64,000 bases of DNA, from positions 5,188,493 to 5,252,492 of the forward strand of contig NC_060115.1 in the NCBI RefSeq assembly GCF_021155765.1. Direction: 5' to 3'. The notes under the pieces are model-generated. The model was not told the DNA's origin. It did not search any database and saw nothing but the letters and a program-made list of their open reading frames with translations. The translations under genes and the position numbers were made by a program. Every line of letters begins with the position of its first letter. The first letter of the stretch is position 1. Shown here in pieces: positions 12,101 to 25,490 of this stretch. This DNA comes from Diprion similis (lineage: Eukaryota > Arthropoda > Insecta > Hymenoptera > Diprionidae).

Positions 12101-15100
12101 ATACGCTGCGAGCAACACCTGTAAAGTTACAGCCGAAAAACTCATGATTTTCGTCGTCATTTCTCTGCTGCTGGTCCTACGCTATTTTTGATGTGTTTTC
12201 TGAGTTCCTGGGCGTCGAATTAGTCTAGAAAACGTCATACGAATCGATTCCCAGACAAAAGATTTTTCGGCCAAAAAAAATCCAAGGCTAACCCCTTTGC
12301 ATTTTTGGTGAAAATTTCGACGACTTTGAAAAGTGCTGCAATTAATTCTGTAGGGCACTGTTCCGACGTAATTTTGCGAGAGAAATCGATTAAACGCAGT
12401 CCCAATACGCTGCGAGCAACACCTGTAAAGTTACAGCCGAAAAACTCATGATTTTCGTCGTCATTTCTCTGCTGCTGGTCCTACGCTATTTTTGATGTGT
12501 TTTCTGAGTTCCTGGGCGTCGAATTAGTCTGGAAAACGTCATACGAATCGATTCCCAGACAAAAGATTTTTCGGCCAAAAAAAATCCAAGGCTAACCCCT
12601 TTGCATTTTTGGTGAAAATTTCGACGACTTTGAAAAGTGCTGCAATTAATTCTGTAGGGCACTATTCCGACGTAATTTTGCGAGAGAAATCGATTAAACG
12701 CAGTCCCAATACGCTGCGAGCAACACCTGTAAAGTTACAGCCGAAAAACTCATGATTTTCGTCGTCATTTCTCTGCTGCTGGTCCTACGCTATTTTTGAT
12801 GTGTTTTCTGAGTTCCTGGGCGTCGAATTAGTCTAGAAAACGTCATACGAATCGATTCCCAGACAAAAGATTTTTCGGCCAAAAAAAATCCAAGGCTAAC
12901 CCCTTTGCATTTTTGGTGAAAATTTCGACGACTTTGAAAAGTGCTGCAATTAATTCTGTAGGGCACTATTCCGACGTAATTTTGCGAGAGAAATCGATTA
13001 AACGCAGTCCCAATACGCTGCGAGCAACACCTGTAAAGTTACAGCCGAAAAACTCATGATTTTCGTCGTCATTTCTCTGCTGCTGGTCCTACGCTATTTT
13101 TGATGTGTTTTCTGAGTTCCTGGGCGTCGAATTAGTCTAGAAAACGTCATACGAATCGATTCCCAGACAAAAGATTTTTCGGCCAAAAAAAATCCAAGGC
13201 TAACCCCTTTGCATTTTTGGTGAAAATTTCGACGACTTTGAAAAGTGCTGCAATTAATTCTGTAGGGCACTGTTCCGACGTAATTTTGCGAGAGAAATCG
13301 ATTAAACGCAGTCCCAATACGCTGCGAGCAACACCTGTAAAGTTACAGCCGAAAAACTCATGATTTTCGTCGTCATTTCTCTGCTGCTGGTCCTACGCTA
13401 TTTTTGATGTGTTTTCTGAGTTCCTGGGCGTCGAATTAGTCTAGAAAACGTCATACGAATCGATTCCCAGACAAAAGATTTTTCGGCCAAAAAAAATCCA
13501 AGGCTAACCCCTTTGCATTTTTGGTGACAATTTCGACGACTTTGAAAAGTGCTGCAATTAATTCTGTAGGGCACTATTCCGACGTAATTTTGCGAGAGAA
13601 ATCGATCAAACGCAGTCCCAATACGCTGCGAGCAACACCTGTAAAGTTACAGCCGAAAAACTCATGATTTTCGTCGTCATTTCTCTGCTGCTGGTCCTAC
13701 GCTATTTTTGATGTGTTTTCTGAGTTCTTGGGCGTCGAATTAGTCTAGAAAACGTCATACGAATCGATTCCCAGACAAAAGATTTTTCGGCCAAAAAAAA
13801 TCCAAGGCTAACCCCTTTGCATTTTTGGTGAAAATTTCGACGACTTTGAAAAGTGCTGCAATTAATTCTGTAGGGCACTGTTCCGACGTAATTTTGCGAG
13901 AGAAATCGATTAAACGCAGTCCCAATACGCTGCGAGCAACACCTGTAAAGTTACAGCCGAAAAACTCATGATTTTCGTCGTCATTTCTCTGCTGCTGGTC
14001 CTACGCTATTTTTGATGTGTTTTCTGAGTTCCTGGGCGTCGAATTAGTCTGGAAAACGTCATACGAATCGATTCCCAGACAAAAGATTTTTCGGCCAAAA
14101 AAAATCCAAGGCTAACCCCTTTGCATTTTTGGTGAAAATTTCGACGACTTTGAAAAGTGCTGCAATTAATTCTGTAGGGCACTATTCCGACGTAATTTTG
14201 CGAGAGAAATCGATTAAACGCAGTCCCAATACGCTGCGAGCAACACCTGTAAAGTTACAGCCGAAAAACTCATGATTTTCGTCGTCATTTCTCTGCTGCT
14301 GGTCCTACGCTATTTTTGATGTGTTTTCTGAGTTCCTGGGCGTCGAATTAGTCTAGAAAACGTCATACGAATCGATTCCCAGACAAAAGATTGTTCGGCC
14401 AAAAAAAATCCAAGGCTAACCCCTTTGCATTTTTGGTGAAAATTTCGACGACTTTGAAAAGTGCTGCAATTAATTCTGTAGGGCACTATTCCGACGTAAT
14501 TTTGCGAGAGAAATCGATTAAACGCAGTCCCAATACGCTGCGAGCAACACCTGTAAAGTTACAGCCGAAAAACTCATGATTTTCGTCGTCATTTCTCTGC
14601 TGCTGGTCCTACGCTATTTTTGATGTGTTTTCTGAGTTCCTGGGCGTCGAATTAGTCTAGAAAACGTCATACGAATCGATTCCCAGACAAAAGATTTTTC
14701 GGCCAAAAAAAATCCAAGGCTAACCCCTTTGCATTTTTGGTGAAAATTTCGACGACTTTGAAAAGTGCTGCAATTAATTCTGTAGGGCACTATTCCGACG
14801 TAATTTTGCGAGAGAAATCGATTAAACGCAGTCCCAATACGCTGCGAGCAACACCTGTAAAGTTACAGCCGAAAAACTCATGATTTTCGTCGTCATTTCT
14901 CTGCTGCTGGTCCTACGCTATTTTTGATGTGTTTTCTGAGTTCCTGGGCGTCGAATTAGTCTAGAAAACGTCATACGAATCGATTCCCAGACAAAAGATT
15001 TTTCGGCCAAAAAAAATCCAAGGCTAACCCCTTTGCATTTTTGGTGAAAATTTCGACGACTTTGAAAAGTGCTGCAATTAATTCTGTAGGGCACTATTCC

Positions 15101-18100
15101 GACGTAATTTTGCGAGAGAAATCGATCAAACGCAGTCCCAATACGCTGCGAGCAACACCTGTAAAGTTACAGCCGAAAAACTCATGATTTTCGTCGTCAT
15201 TTCTCTGCTGCTGGTCCTACGCTATTTTTGATGTGTTTTCTGAGTTCCTGGGCGTCGAATTAGTCTAGAAAACGTCATACGAATCGATTCCCAGACAAAA
15301 GATTTTTCGGCCAAAAAAAATCCAAGGCTAACCCCTTTGCATTTTTGGTGAAAATTTCGACGACTTTGAAAAGTGCTGCAATTAATTCTGTAGGGCACTA
15401 TTCCGACGTAATTTTGCGAGAGAAATCGATTAAACGCAGTCCCAATACGCTGCGAGCAACACCTGTAAAGTTACAGCCGAAAAACTCATGATTTTCGTCG
15501 TCATTTCTCTGCTGCTGGTCCTACGCTATTTTTGATGTGTTTTCTGAGTTCCTGGGCGTCGAATTAGTCTAGAAAACGTCATACGAATCGATTCCCAGAC
15601 AAAAGATTTTTCGGCCAAAAAAAATCCAAGGCTAACCCCTTTGCATTTTTGGTGAAAATTTCGACGACTTTGAAAAGTGCTGCAATTAATTCTGTAGGGC
15701 ACTATTCCGACGTAATTTTGCGAGAGAAATCGATTGAACGCAGTCCCAATACGCTGCGAGCAACACCTGTAAAGTTACAGCCGAAAAACTCATGATTTTC
15801 GTCGTCATTTCTCTGCTGCTGGTCCTACGCTATTTTTGATGTGTTTTCTGAGTTCCTGGGCGTCGAATTAGTCTAGAAAACGTCATACGAATCGATTCCG
15901 GGACAAAAGATTTTTCGGCCAAAAAAAATCCAAGGCTAACCCCTTTGCATTTTTGGTGAAAATTTCGACGACTTTGAAAAGTGCTGCAATTAATTCTGTA
16001 GGGCACTGTCTCGACGTAATTTTGCGAAAGAAATCGATTAAACGCAGTCCCAATACGCTGCGAGCAACACCTGTAAAGTTACAGCCGAAAAACTCATGAT
16101 TTTCGTCGTCATTTCTCTGCTGCTGGTCCTACGCTATTTTTGATGTGTTTTTTGAGTTCCTGGGCGTCGAATTAGTCTGGAAAACGTCATACGAATCGAT
16201 TCCCAGACAAAAGATTTTTCGGCCAAAAAAAATCCAAGGCTAACCCCTTTGCATTTTTGGTGAAAATTTCGACGACTTTGAAAAGTGCTGCAATTAATTC
16301 TGTAGGGCACTATTCCGACGTAATTTTGCGAGAGAAATCGATTAAACGCAGTCCCAATACGCTGCGAGCAACACCTGTAAAGTTACAGCCGAAAAACTCA
16401 TGATTTTCGTCGTCATTTCTCTGCTGCTGGTCCTACGCTATTTTTGATGTGTTTTTTGAGTTCCTGGGCGTCGAATTAGTCTAGAAAACGTCATACGAAT
16501 CGATTCCGGGACAAAAGATTTTTCGGCCAAAAAAAATCCAAGGCTAACCCCTTTGCATTTTTGGTGGAAATTTCGACGACTTTGAAAAGTGCTGCAATTA
16601 ATTCTGTAGGGCACTATTCCGACGTAATTTTGCGAGAGAAATCGATTAAACGCAGTCCCAATACGCTGCGAGCAACACCTGTAAAGTTACAGCCGAAAAA
16701 CTCATGATTTTCGTCGTCATTTCTCTGCTGCTGGTCCTACGCTATTTTTGATGTGTTTTCTGAGTTCCTGGGCGTCGAATTAGTCTAGAAAACGTCATAC
16801 GAATCGATTCCCAGACAAAAGATTTTTCGGCCAAAAAAAATCCAAGGCTAACCCCTTTGCATTTTTGGTGAAAATTTCGACGACTTTGAAAAGTGCTGCA
16901 ATTAATTCTGTAGGGCACTGTTCCGACGTAATTTTGCGAGAGAAATCGATTAAACGCAGTCCCAATACGCTGCGAGCAACACCTGTAAAGTTACAGCCGA
17001 AAAACTCATGATTTTCGTCGTCATTTCTCTGCTGCTGGTCCTACGCTATTTTTGATGTGTTTTCTGAGTTCCTGGGCGTCGAATTAGTCTAGGAAACGTC
17101 ATACGAATCGATTCCCAGACAAAAGATTTTTCGGCCAAAAAAAATCCAAGGCTAACCCCTTTGCATTTTTGGTGAAAATTTCGACGACTTTGAAAAGTGC
17201 TGCAATTAATTCTGTAGGGCACTATTCCGACGTAATTTTGCGAGAGAAATCGATTAAACGCAGTCCCAATACGCTGCGAGCAACACCTGTAAAGTTACAG
17301 CCGAAAAACTCATGATTTTTGTCGTCATTTCTCTGCTGCTGGTCCTACGCTATTTTTGATGTGTTTTCTGAGTTCCTGGGCGTCGAATTAGTCTAGAAAA
17401 CGTCATACGAATCGATTCCCAGACAAAAGATTTTTCGGCCAAAAAAAATCCAAGGCTAACCCCTTTGCATTTTTGGTGAAAATTTCGACGACTTTGAAAA
17501 GTGCTGCAATTATTTCTGTAGGGCACTATTCCGACGTAGTTTTGCGAGAGAAATCGATTAAACGCAGTCCCAATACGCTGCGAGCAACACCTGTAAAGTT
17601 ACAGCCGAAAAACTCATGATTTTCGTCGTCATTTCTCTGCTGCTGGTCCTACGCTATTTTTGATGTGTTTTCTGAGTTCCTGGGCGTCGAATTAGTCTAG
17701 AAAACGTCATACGAATCGATTCCCAGACAAAAGATTTTTCGGCCAAAAAAAATCCAAGGCTAACCCCTTTGCATTTTTGGTGAAAATTTCGACGACTTTG
17801 AAAAGTGCTGCAATTAATTCTGTAGGGCACTATTCCGACGTAATTTTGCGAGAGAAATCGATTAAACGCAGTCCCAATACGCTGCAAGCAACACCTGTAA
17901 AGTTACAGCCGAAAAACTCATGATTTTCGTCGTCATTTCTCTGCTGCTGGTCCTACGCTATTTTTGATGTGTTTTCTGAGTTCCTGGGCGTCGAATTAGT
18001 CTAGAAAACGTCATACGAATCGATTCCCAGACAAAAGATTTTTCGGCCAAAAAAAATCCAAGGCTAACCCCTTTGCATTTTTGGTGAAAATTTCGACGAC

Positions 18101-21100
18101 TTTGAAAAGTGCTGCAATTAATTCTGTAGGGCACTATTCCGACGTAATTTTGCGAGAGAAATCGATTGAACGCAGTCCCAATACGCTGCGAGCAACACCT
18201 GTAAAGTTACAGCCGAAAAACTCATGATTTTCGTCGTCATTTCTCTGCTGCTGGTCCTACGCTATTTTTGATGTGTTTTCTGAGTTCCTGGGCGTCGAAT
18301 TAGTCTAGAAAACGTCATACGAATCGATTCCCAGACAAAAGATTTTTCGGCCAAAAAAAATCCAAGGCTAACCCCTTTGCATTTTTGGTGAAAATTTCGA
18401 CGACTTTGAAAAGTGCTGCAATTAATTCTGTAGGGCACTATTCCGACGTAATTTTGCGAGAGAAATCGATTAAACGCAGTCCCAATACGCTGCGAGCAAC
18501 ACCTGTAAAGTTACAGCCGAAAAACTCATGATTTTCGTCGTCATTTCTCTGCTGCTGGTCCTACGCTATTTTTGATGTGTTTTCTGAGTTCCTGGGCGTC
18601 GAATTAGTCTAGAAAACGTCATACGAATCGATTCCCAGACAAAAGATTTTTCGGCCAAAAAAAATCCAAGGCTAACCCCTTTGCATTTTTGGTGAAAATT
18701 TCGACGACTTTGAAAAGTGCTGCAATTAATTCTGTAGGGCACTATTCCGACGTAATTTTGCGAGAGAAATCGATTAAACGCAGTCCCAATACGCTGCGAG
18801 CAACACCTGTAAAGTTACAGCCGAAAAACTCATGATTTTCGTCGTCATTTCTCTGCTGCTGGTCCTACGCTATTTTTGATGTGTTTTCTGAGTTCCTGGG
18901 CGTCGAATTAGTCTAGAAAACGTCATACGAATCGATTCCCAGACAAAAGATTTTTCGGCCAAAAAAAATCCAAGGCTAACCCCTTTGCATTTTTGGTGAA
19001 AATTTCGACGACTTTGAAAAGTGCTGCAATTAATTCTGTAGGGCACTATTAGGACGTAATTTTGCGAGAGAAATCGATTAAACGCAGTCCCAATACGCTG
19101 CGAGCAACACCTGTAAAGTTACAGCCGAAAAACTCATGATTTTCGTCGTCATTTCTCTGCTGCTGGTCCTACGCTATTTTTGATGTGTTTTCTGAGTTCC
19201 TGGGCGTCGAATTAGTCTAGAAAACGTCATACGAATCGATTCCCAGACAAAAGATTTTTCGGCCAAAAAAAATCCAAGGCTAACCCCTTTGCATTTTTGG
19301 TGAAAATTTCGACGACTTTGAAAAGTGCTGCAATTAATTCTGTAGGGCACTATTCCGACGTAATTTTGCGAGAGAAATCGATTGAACGCAGTCCCAATAC
19401 GCTGCGAGCAACACCTGTAAAGTTACAGCCGAAAAACTCATGATTTTCGTCGTCATTTCTCTGCTGCTGGTCCTACGCTATTTTTGATGTGTTTTCTGAG
19501 TTCCTGGGCGTCGAATTAGTCTAGAAAACGTCATACGAATCGATTCCCAGACAAAAGATTTTTCGGCCAAAAAAAATCCAAGGCTAACCCCTTTGCATTT
19601 TTGGTGAAAATTTCGACGACTTTGAAAAGTGCTGCAATTAATTCTGTAGGGCACTATTCCGACGTAATTTTGCGAGAGAAATCGATTAAACGCAGTCCCA
19701 ATACGCTGCGAGCAACACCTGTAAAGTTACAGCCGAAAAACTCATGATTTTCGTCGTCATTTCTCTGCTGCTGGTCCTACGTTATTTTTGATGTGTTTTC
19801 TGAGTTCCTGGGCGTCGAATTAGTCTAGAAAACGTCATCCGAATCGATTCCCAGACAAAAGATTTTTCGGCCAAAAAAAATCCAAGGCTAACCCCTTTGC
19901 ATTTTTGGTGAAAATTTCGACGACTTTGAAAAGTGCTGCAATCAATTCTGTAGGGCACTATTCCGACGTAATTTTGCGAGAGAAATCGATTGAACGCAGT
20001 CCCAATACGCTGCGAGCAACACCTGTAAAGTTACAGCCGAAAAACTCATGATTTTCGTCGTCATTTCTCTGCTGCTGGTCCTACGCTATTTTTGATGTGT
20101 TTTCTGAGTTCCTGGGCGTCGAATTAGTCTAGAAAACGTCATACGAATCGATTCCCAGACAAAAGATTTTTCGGCCAAAAAAAATCCAAGGCTAACCCCT
20201 TTGCATTTTTGGTGAAAATTTCGACGACTTTGAAAAGTGCTGCAATTAATTCTGTAGGGCACTATTCCGACGTAATTTTGCGAGAGAAATCGATTAAACG
20301 CAGTCCCAATACGCTGCGAGCAACACCTGTAAAGTTACAGCCGAAAAACTCATGATTTTCGTCGTCATTTCTCTGCTGCTGGTCCTACGCTATTTTTGAT
20401 GTGTTTTCTGAGTTCCTGGGCATCGAATTAGTCTAGAAAACGTCATACGAATCGATTCCCAGACAAAAGATTTTTCGGCCAAAAAAAATCCAAGGCTAAC
20501 CCCTTTGCATTTTTGGTGAAAATTTCGACGACTTTGAAAAGTGCTGCAATTAATTCTGTAGGGCACTATTCCGACGTAATTTTGCGAGAGAAATCGATTG
20601 AACGCAGTCCCAATACGCTGCGAGCAACACCTGTAAAGTTACAGCCGAAAAACTCATGATTTTCGTCGTCATTTCTCTGCTGCTGGTCCTACGCTATTTT
20701 TGATGTGTTTTCTGAGTTCCTGGGCGTCGAATTAGTCTAGAAAACGTCATACGAATCGATTCCCAGACAAAAGATTTTTCGGCCAAAAAAAATCCAAGGC
20801 TAACCCCTTTGCATTTTTGGTGAAAATTTCGACGACTTTGAAAAGTGCTGCAATTAATTCTGTAGGGCACTATTCCGACGTAATTTTGCGAGAGAAATCG
20901 ATTAAACGCAGTCCCAATACGCTGCAAGCAACACCTGTAAAGTTACAGCCGAAAAACTCATGATTTTCGTCGTCATTTCTCTGCTGCTGGTCCTACGCTA
21001 TTTTTGATGTGTTTTCTGAGTTCCTGGGCGTCGAATTAGTCTAGAAAACGTCATACGAATCGATTCCCAGACAAAAGATTTTTCGGCCAAAAAAAATCCA

Positions 21101-24100
21101 AGGCTAACCCCTTTGCATTTTTGGTGAAAATTTCGACGACTTTGAAAAGTGCTGCAATTAATTCTGTAGGGCACTATTCCGACGTAATTTTGCGAGAGAA
21201 ATCGATTGAACGCAGTCCCAATACGCTGCGAGCAACACCTGTAAAGTTACAGCCGAAAAACTCATGATTTTCGTCGTCATTTCTCTGCTGCTGGTCCTAC
21301 GCTATTTTTGATGTGTTTTCTGAGTTCCTGGGCGTCGAATTAGTCTAGAAAACGTCATACGAATCGATTCCCAGACAAAAGATTTTTCGGCCAAAAAAAA
21401 TCCAAGGCTAACCCCTTTGCATTTTTGGTGAAAATTTCGACGACTTTGAAAAGTGCTGCAATTAATTCTGTAGGGCACTATTCCGACGTAATTTTGCGAG
21501 AGAAATCGATTAAACGCAGTCCCAATACGCTGCGAGCAACACCTGTAAAGTTACAGCCGAAAAACTCATGATTTTCGTCGTCATTTCTCTGCTGCTGGTC
21601 CTACGCTATTTTTGATGTGTTTTCTGAGTTCCTGGGCGTCGAATTAGTCTAGAAAACGTCATACGAATCGATTCCCAGACAAAAGATTTTTCGGCCAAAA
21701 AAAATCCAAGGCTAACCCCTTTGCATTTTTGGTGAAAATTTCGACGACTTTGAAAAGTGCTGCAATTAATTCTGTAGGGCACTATTCCGACGTAATTTTG
21801 CGAGAGAAATCGATTAAACGCAGTCCCAATACGCTGCGAGCAACACCTGTAAAGTTACAGCCGAAAAACTCATGATTTTCGTCGTCATTTCTCTGCTGCT
21901 GGTCCTACGCTATTTTTGATGTGTTTTCTGAGTTCCTGGGCGTCGAATTAGTCTAGAAAACGTCATACGAATCGATTCCCAGACAAAAGATTTTTCGGCC
22001 AAAAAAAATCCAAGGCTAACCCCTTTGCATTTTTGGTGAAAATTTCGACGACTTTGAAAAGTGCTGCAATTAATTCTGTAGGGCACTATTAGGACGTAAT
22101 TTTGCGAGAGAAATCGATTAAACGCAGTCCCAATACGCTGCGAGCAACACCTGTAAAGTTACAGCCGAAAAACTCATGATTTTCGTCGTCATTTCTCTGC
22201 TGCTGGTCCTACGCTATTTTTGATGTGTTTTCTGAGTTCCTGGGCGTCGAATTAGTCTAGAAAACGTCATACGAATCGATTCCCAGACAAAAGATTTTTC
22301 GGCCAAAAAAAATCCAAGGCTAACCCCTTTGCATTTTTGGTGAAAATTTCGACGACTTTGAAAAGTGCTGCAATTAATTCTGTAGGGCACTATTCCGACG
22401 TAATTTTGCGAGAGAAATCGATTGAACGCAGTCCCAATACGCTGCGAGCAACACCTGTAAAGTTACAGCCGAAAAACTCATGATTTTCGTCGTCATTTCT
22501 CTGCTGCTGGTCCTACGCTATTTTTGATGTGTTTTCTGAGTTCCTGGGCGTCGAATTAGTCTAGAAAACGTCATACGAATCGATTCCCAGACAAAAGATT
22601 TTTCGGCCAAAAAAAATCCAAGGCTAACCCCTTTGCATTTTTGGTGAAAATTTCGACGACTTTGAAAAGTGCTGCAATTAATTCTGTAGGGCACTATTCC
22701 GACGTAATTTTGCGAGAGAAATCGATTAAACGCAGTCCCAATACGCTGCGAGCAACACCTGTAAAGTTACAGCCGAAAAACTCATGATTTTCGTCGTCAT
22801 TTCTCTGCTGCTGGTCCTACGCTATTTTTGATGTGTTTTCTGAGTTCCTGGGCGTCGAATTAGTCTAGAAAACGTCATACGAATCGATTCCGGGACAAAA
22901 GATTTTTCGGCCAAAAAAAATCCAAGGCTAACCCCTTTGCATTTTTGGTGAAAATTTCGACGACTTTGAAAAGTGCTGCAATTAATTCTGTAGGGCACTA
23001 TTCCGACGTAATTTTGCGAGAGAAATCGATTAAACGCAGTCCCAATACGCTGCGAGCAACACCTGTAAAGTTACAGCCGAAAAACTCATGATTTTCGTCG
23101 TCATTTCTCTGCTGCTGGTCCTACGTTATTTTTGATGTGTTTTCTGAGTTCCTGGGCGTCGAATTAGTCTAGAAAACGTCATCCGAATCGATTCCCAGAC
23201 AAAAGATTTTTCGGCCAAAAAAAATCCAAGGCTAACCCCTTTGCATTTTTGGTGAAAATTTCGACGACTTTGAAAAGTGCTGCAATCAATTCTGTAGGGC
23301 ACTATTCCGACGTAATTTTGCGAGAGAAATCGATTGAACGCAGTCCCAATACGCTGCGAGCAACACCTGTAAAGTTACAGCCGAAAAACTCATGATTTTC
23401 GTCGTCATTTCTCTGCTGCTGGTCCTACGCTATTTTTGATGTGTTTTCTGAGTTCCTGGGCGTCGAATTAGTCTAGAAAACGTCATACGAATCGATTCCC
23501 AGACAAAAGATTTTTCGGCCAAAAAAAATCCAAGGCTAACCCCTTTGCATTTTTGGTGAAAATTTCGACGACTTTGAAAAGTGCTGCAATTAATTCTGTA
23601 GGGCACTATTCCGACGTAATTTTGCGAGAGAAATCGATTAAACGCAGTCCCAATACGCTGCGAGCAACACCTGTAAAGTTACAGCCGAAAAACTCATGAT
23701 TTTCGTCGTCATTTCTCTGCTGCTGGTCCTACGCTATTTTTGATGTGTTTTCTGAGTTCCTGGGCATCGAATTAGTCTAGAAAACGTCATACGAATCGAT
23801 TCCCAGACAAAAGATTTTTCGGCCAAAAAAAATCCAAGGCTAACCCCTTTGCATTTTTGGTGAAAATTTCGACGACTTTGAAAAGTGCTGCAATTAATTC
23901 TGTAGGGCACTATTCCGACGTAATTTTGCGAGAGAAATCGATTGAACGCAGTCCCAATACGCTGCGAGCAACACCTGTAAAGTTACAGCCGAAAAACTCA
24001 TGATTTTCGTCGTCATTTCTCTGCTGCTGGTCCTACGCTATTTTTGATGTGTTTTCTGAGTTCCTGGGCGTCGAATTAGTCTAGAAAACGTCATACGAAT

Positions 24101-25490
24101 CGATTCCCAGACAAAAGATTTTTCGGCCAAAAAAAATCCAAGGCTAACCCCTTTGCATTTTTGGTGAAAATTTCGACGACTTTGAAAAGTGCTGCAATTA
24201 ATTCTGTAGGGCACTATTCCGACGTAATTTTGCGAGAGAAATCGATTCAACGCAGTCCCAATACGCTGCGAGCACCACCTGTAAAGTTACAGCCGAAAAA
24301 CTCATGATTTTCGTCGTCATTTCTCTGCTGCTGGTCCTACGCTATTTTTGATGTGTTTTCTGAGTTCCTGGGCGTCGAATTAGTCTAGAAAACGTCATAC
24401 GAATCGATTCCCAGACAAAAGATTTTTCGGCCAAAAAAAATCCAAGGCTAACCCCTTTGCATTTTTGGTGAAAATTTCGACGACTTTGAAAAGTGCTGCA
24501 ATTAATTCTGTAGGGCACTATTCCGACGTAATTTTGCGAGAGAAATCGATTAAACGCAGTCCCAATACGCTGCGAGCAACACCTGTAAAGTTACAGCCGA
24601 AAAACTCATGATTTTCGTCGTCATTTCTCTGCTGCTGGTCCTACGCTATTTTTGATGTGTTTTCTGAGTTCCTGGGCGTCGAATTAGTCTAGAAAACGTC
24701 ATACGAATCGATTCCGGGACAAAAGATTTTTCGGCCAAAAAAAATCCAAGGCTAACCCCTTTGCATTTTTGGTGAAAATTTCGACGACTTTGAAAAGTGC
24801 TGCAATTAATTCTGTAGGGCACTATTCCGACGTAATTTTGCGAGAGAAATCGATTAAACGCAGTCCCAATACGCTGCGAGCAACACCTGTAAAGTTACAG
24901 CCGAAAAACTCATGATTTTCGTCGTCATTTCTCTGCTGCTGGTCCTACGTTATTTTTGATGTGTTTTCTGAGTTCCTGGGCGTCGAATTAGTCTAGAAAA
25001 CGTCATCCGAATCGATTCCCAGACAAAAGATTTTTCGGCCAAAAAAAATCCAAGGCTAACCCCTTTGCATTTTTGGTGAAAATTTCGACGACTTTGAAAA
25101 GTGCTGCAATCAATTCTGTAGGGCACTATTCCGACGTAATTTTGCGAGAGAAATCGATTGAACGCAGTCCCAATACGCTGCGAGCAACACCTGTAAAGTT
25201 ACTGCCGAAAAACTCATGATTTTCGTCGTCATTTCTCTGCTGCTGGTCCTACGCTATTTTTGATGTGTTTTCTGAGTTCCTGGGCGTCGAATTAGTCTAG
25301 AAAACGTCATACGAATCGATTCCCAGACAAAAGATTTTTCGGCCAAAAAAAATCCAAGGCTAACCCCTTTGCATTTTTGGTGAAAATTTCGACGACTTTG
25401 AAAAGTGCTGCAATTAATTCTGTAGCGCACTATTCCGACGTAATTTTGCGAGAGAAATCGATCAAACGCAGTCCCAATACGCTGCGAGCA
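3181..25490. repeat. Core 304-bp satellite array, about 73 copies
   Basis: A head-to-tail tandem array of a 304-bp monomer. The period is exact: diagnostic variants recur at 608, 1520, 1824, 3040, 3344, 4256 and 4560 bp, all multiples of 304. About six copies are 305 bp because a poly-A run has nine rather than eight A. Copies differ by only a few substitutions. Each holds a perfect dyad (CTGTAA-AG-TTACAG), an A-tract after TTTTCGGCC, and CGCAGTCCCAATACGCTGCG. Since 304 is not a multiple of 3 and every frame has stops, the array is not a coding repeat. I found no CENP-B-box match. Monomer length and homogeneity fit satellite DNA, but a centromeric or other role cannot be read from sequence. 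Confidence 0.98.

Noticed and set aside
9527-14579. Identical 62-codon open frames at 9527, 10135 and 14391 (+) inside the array
   Set aside because: They arise from one T-to-G change that makes an ATG in the monomer; other copies lack it. The 304-bp unit is not a multiple of three. They are satellite shadows.
3181-25490. CRISPR-like array
   Set aside because: Repeats are contiguous with no unique spacers, 304 bp long, in a eukaryotic genome with introns.
3181-25490. CENP-B box in the monomer
   Set aside because: I looked for the TTCG....A..CGGG pattern and found no match; AATTCCGGGAC variants lack the TTCG half.
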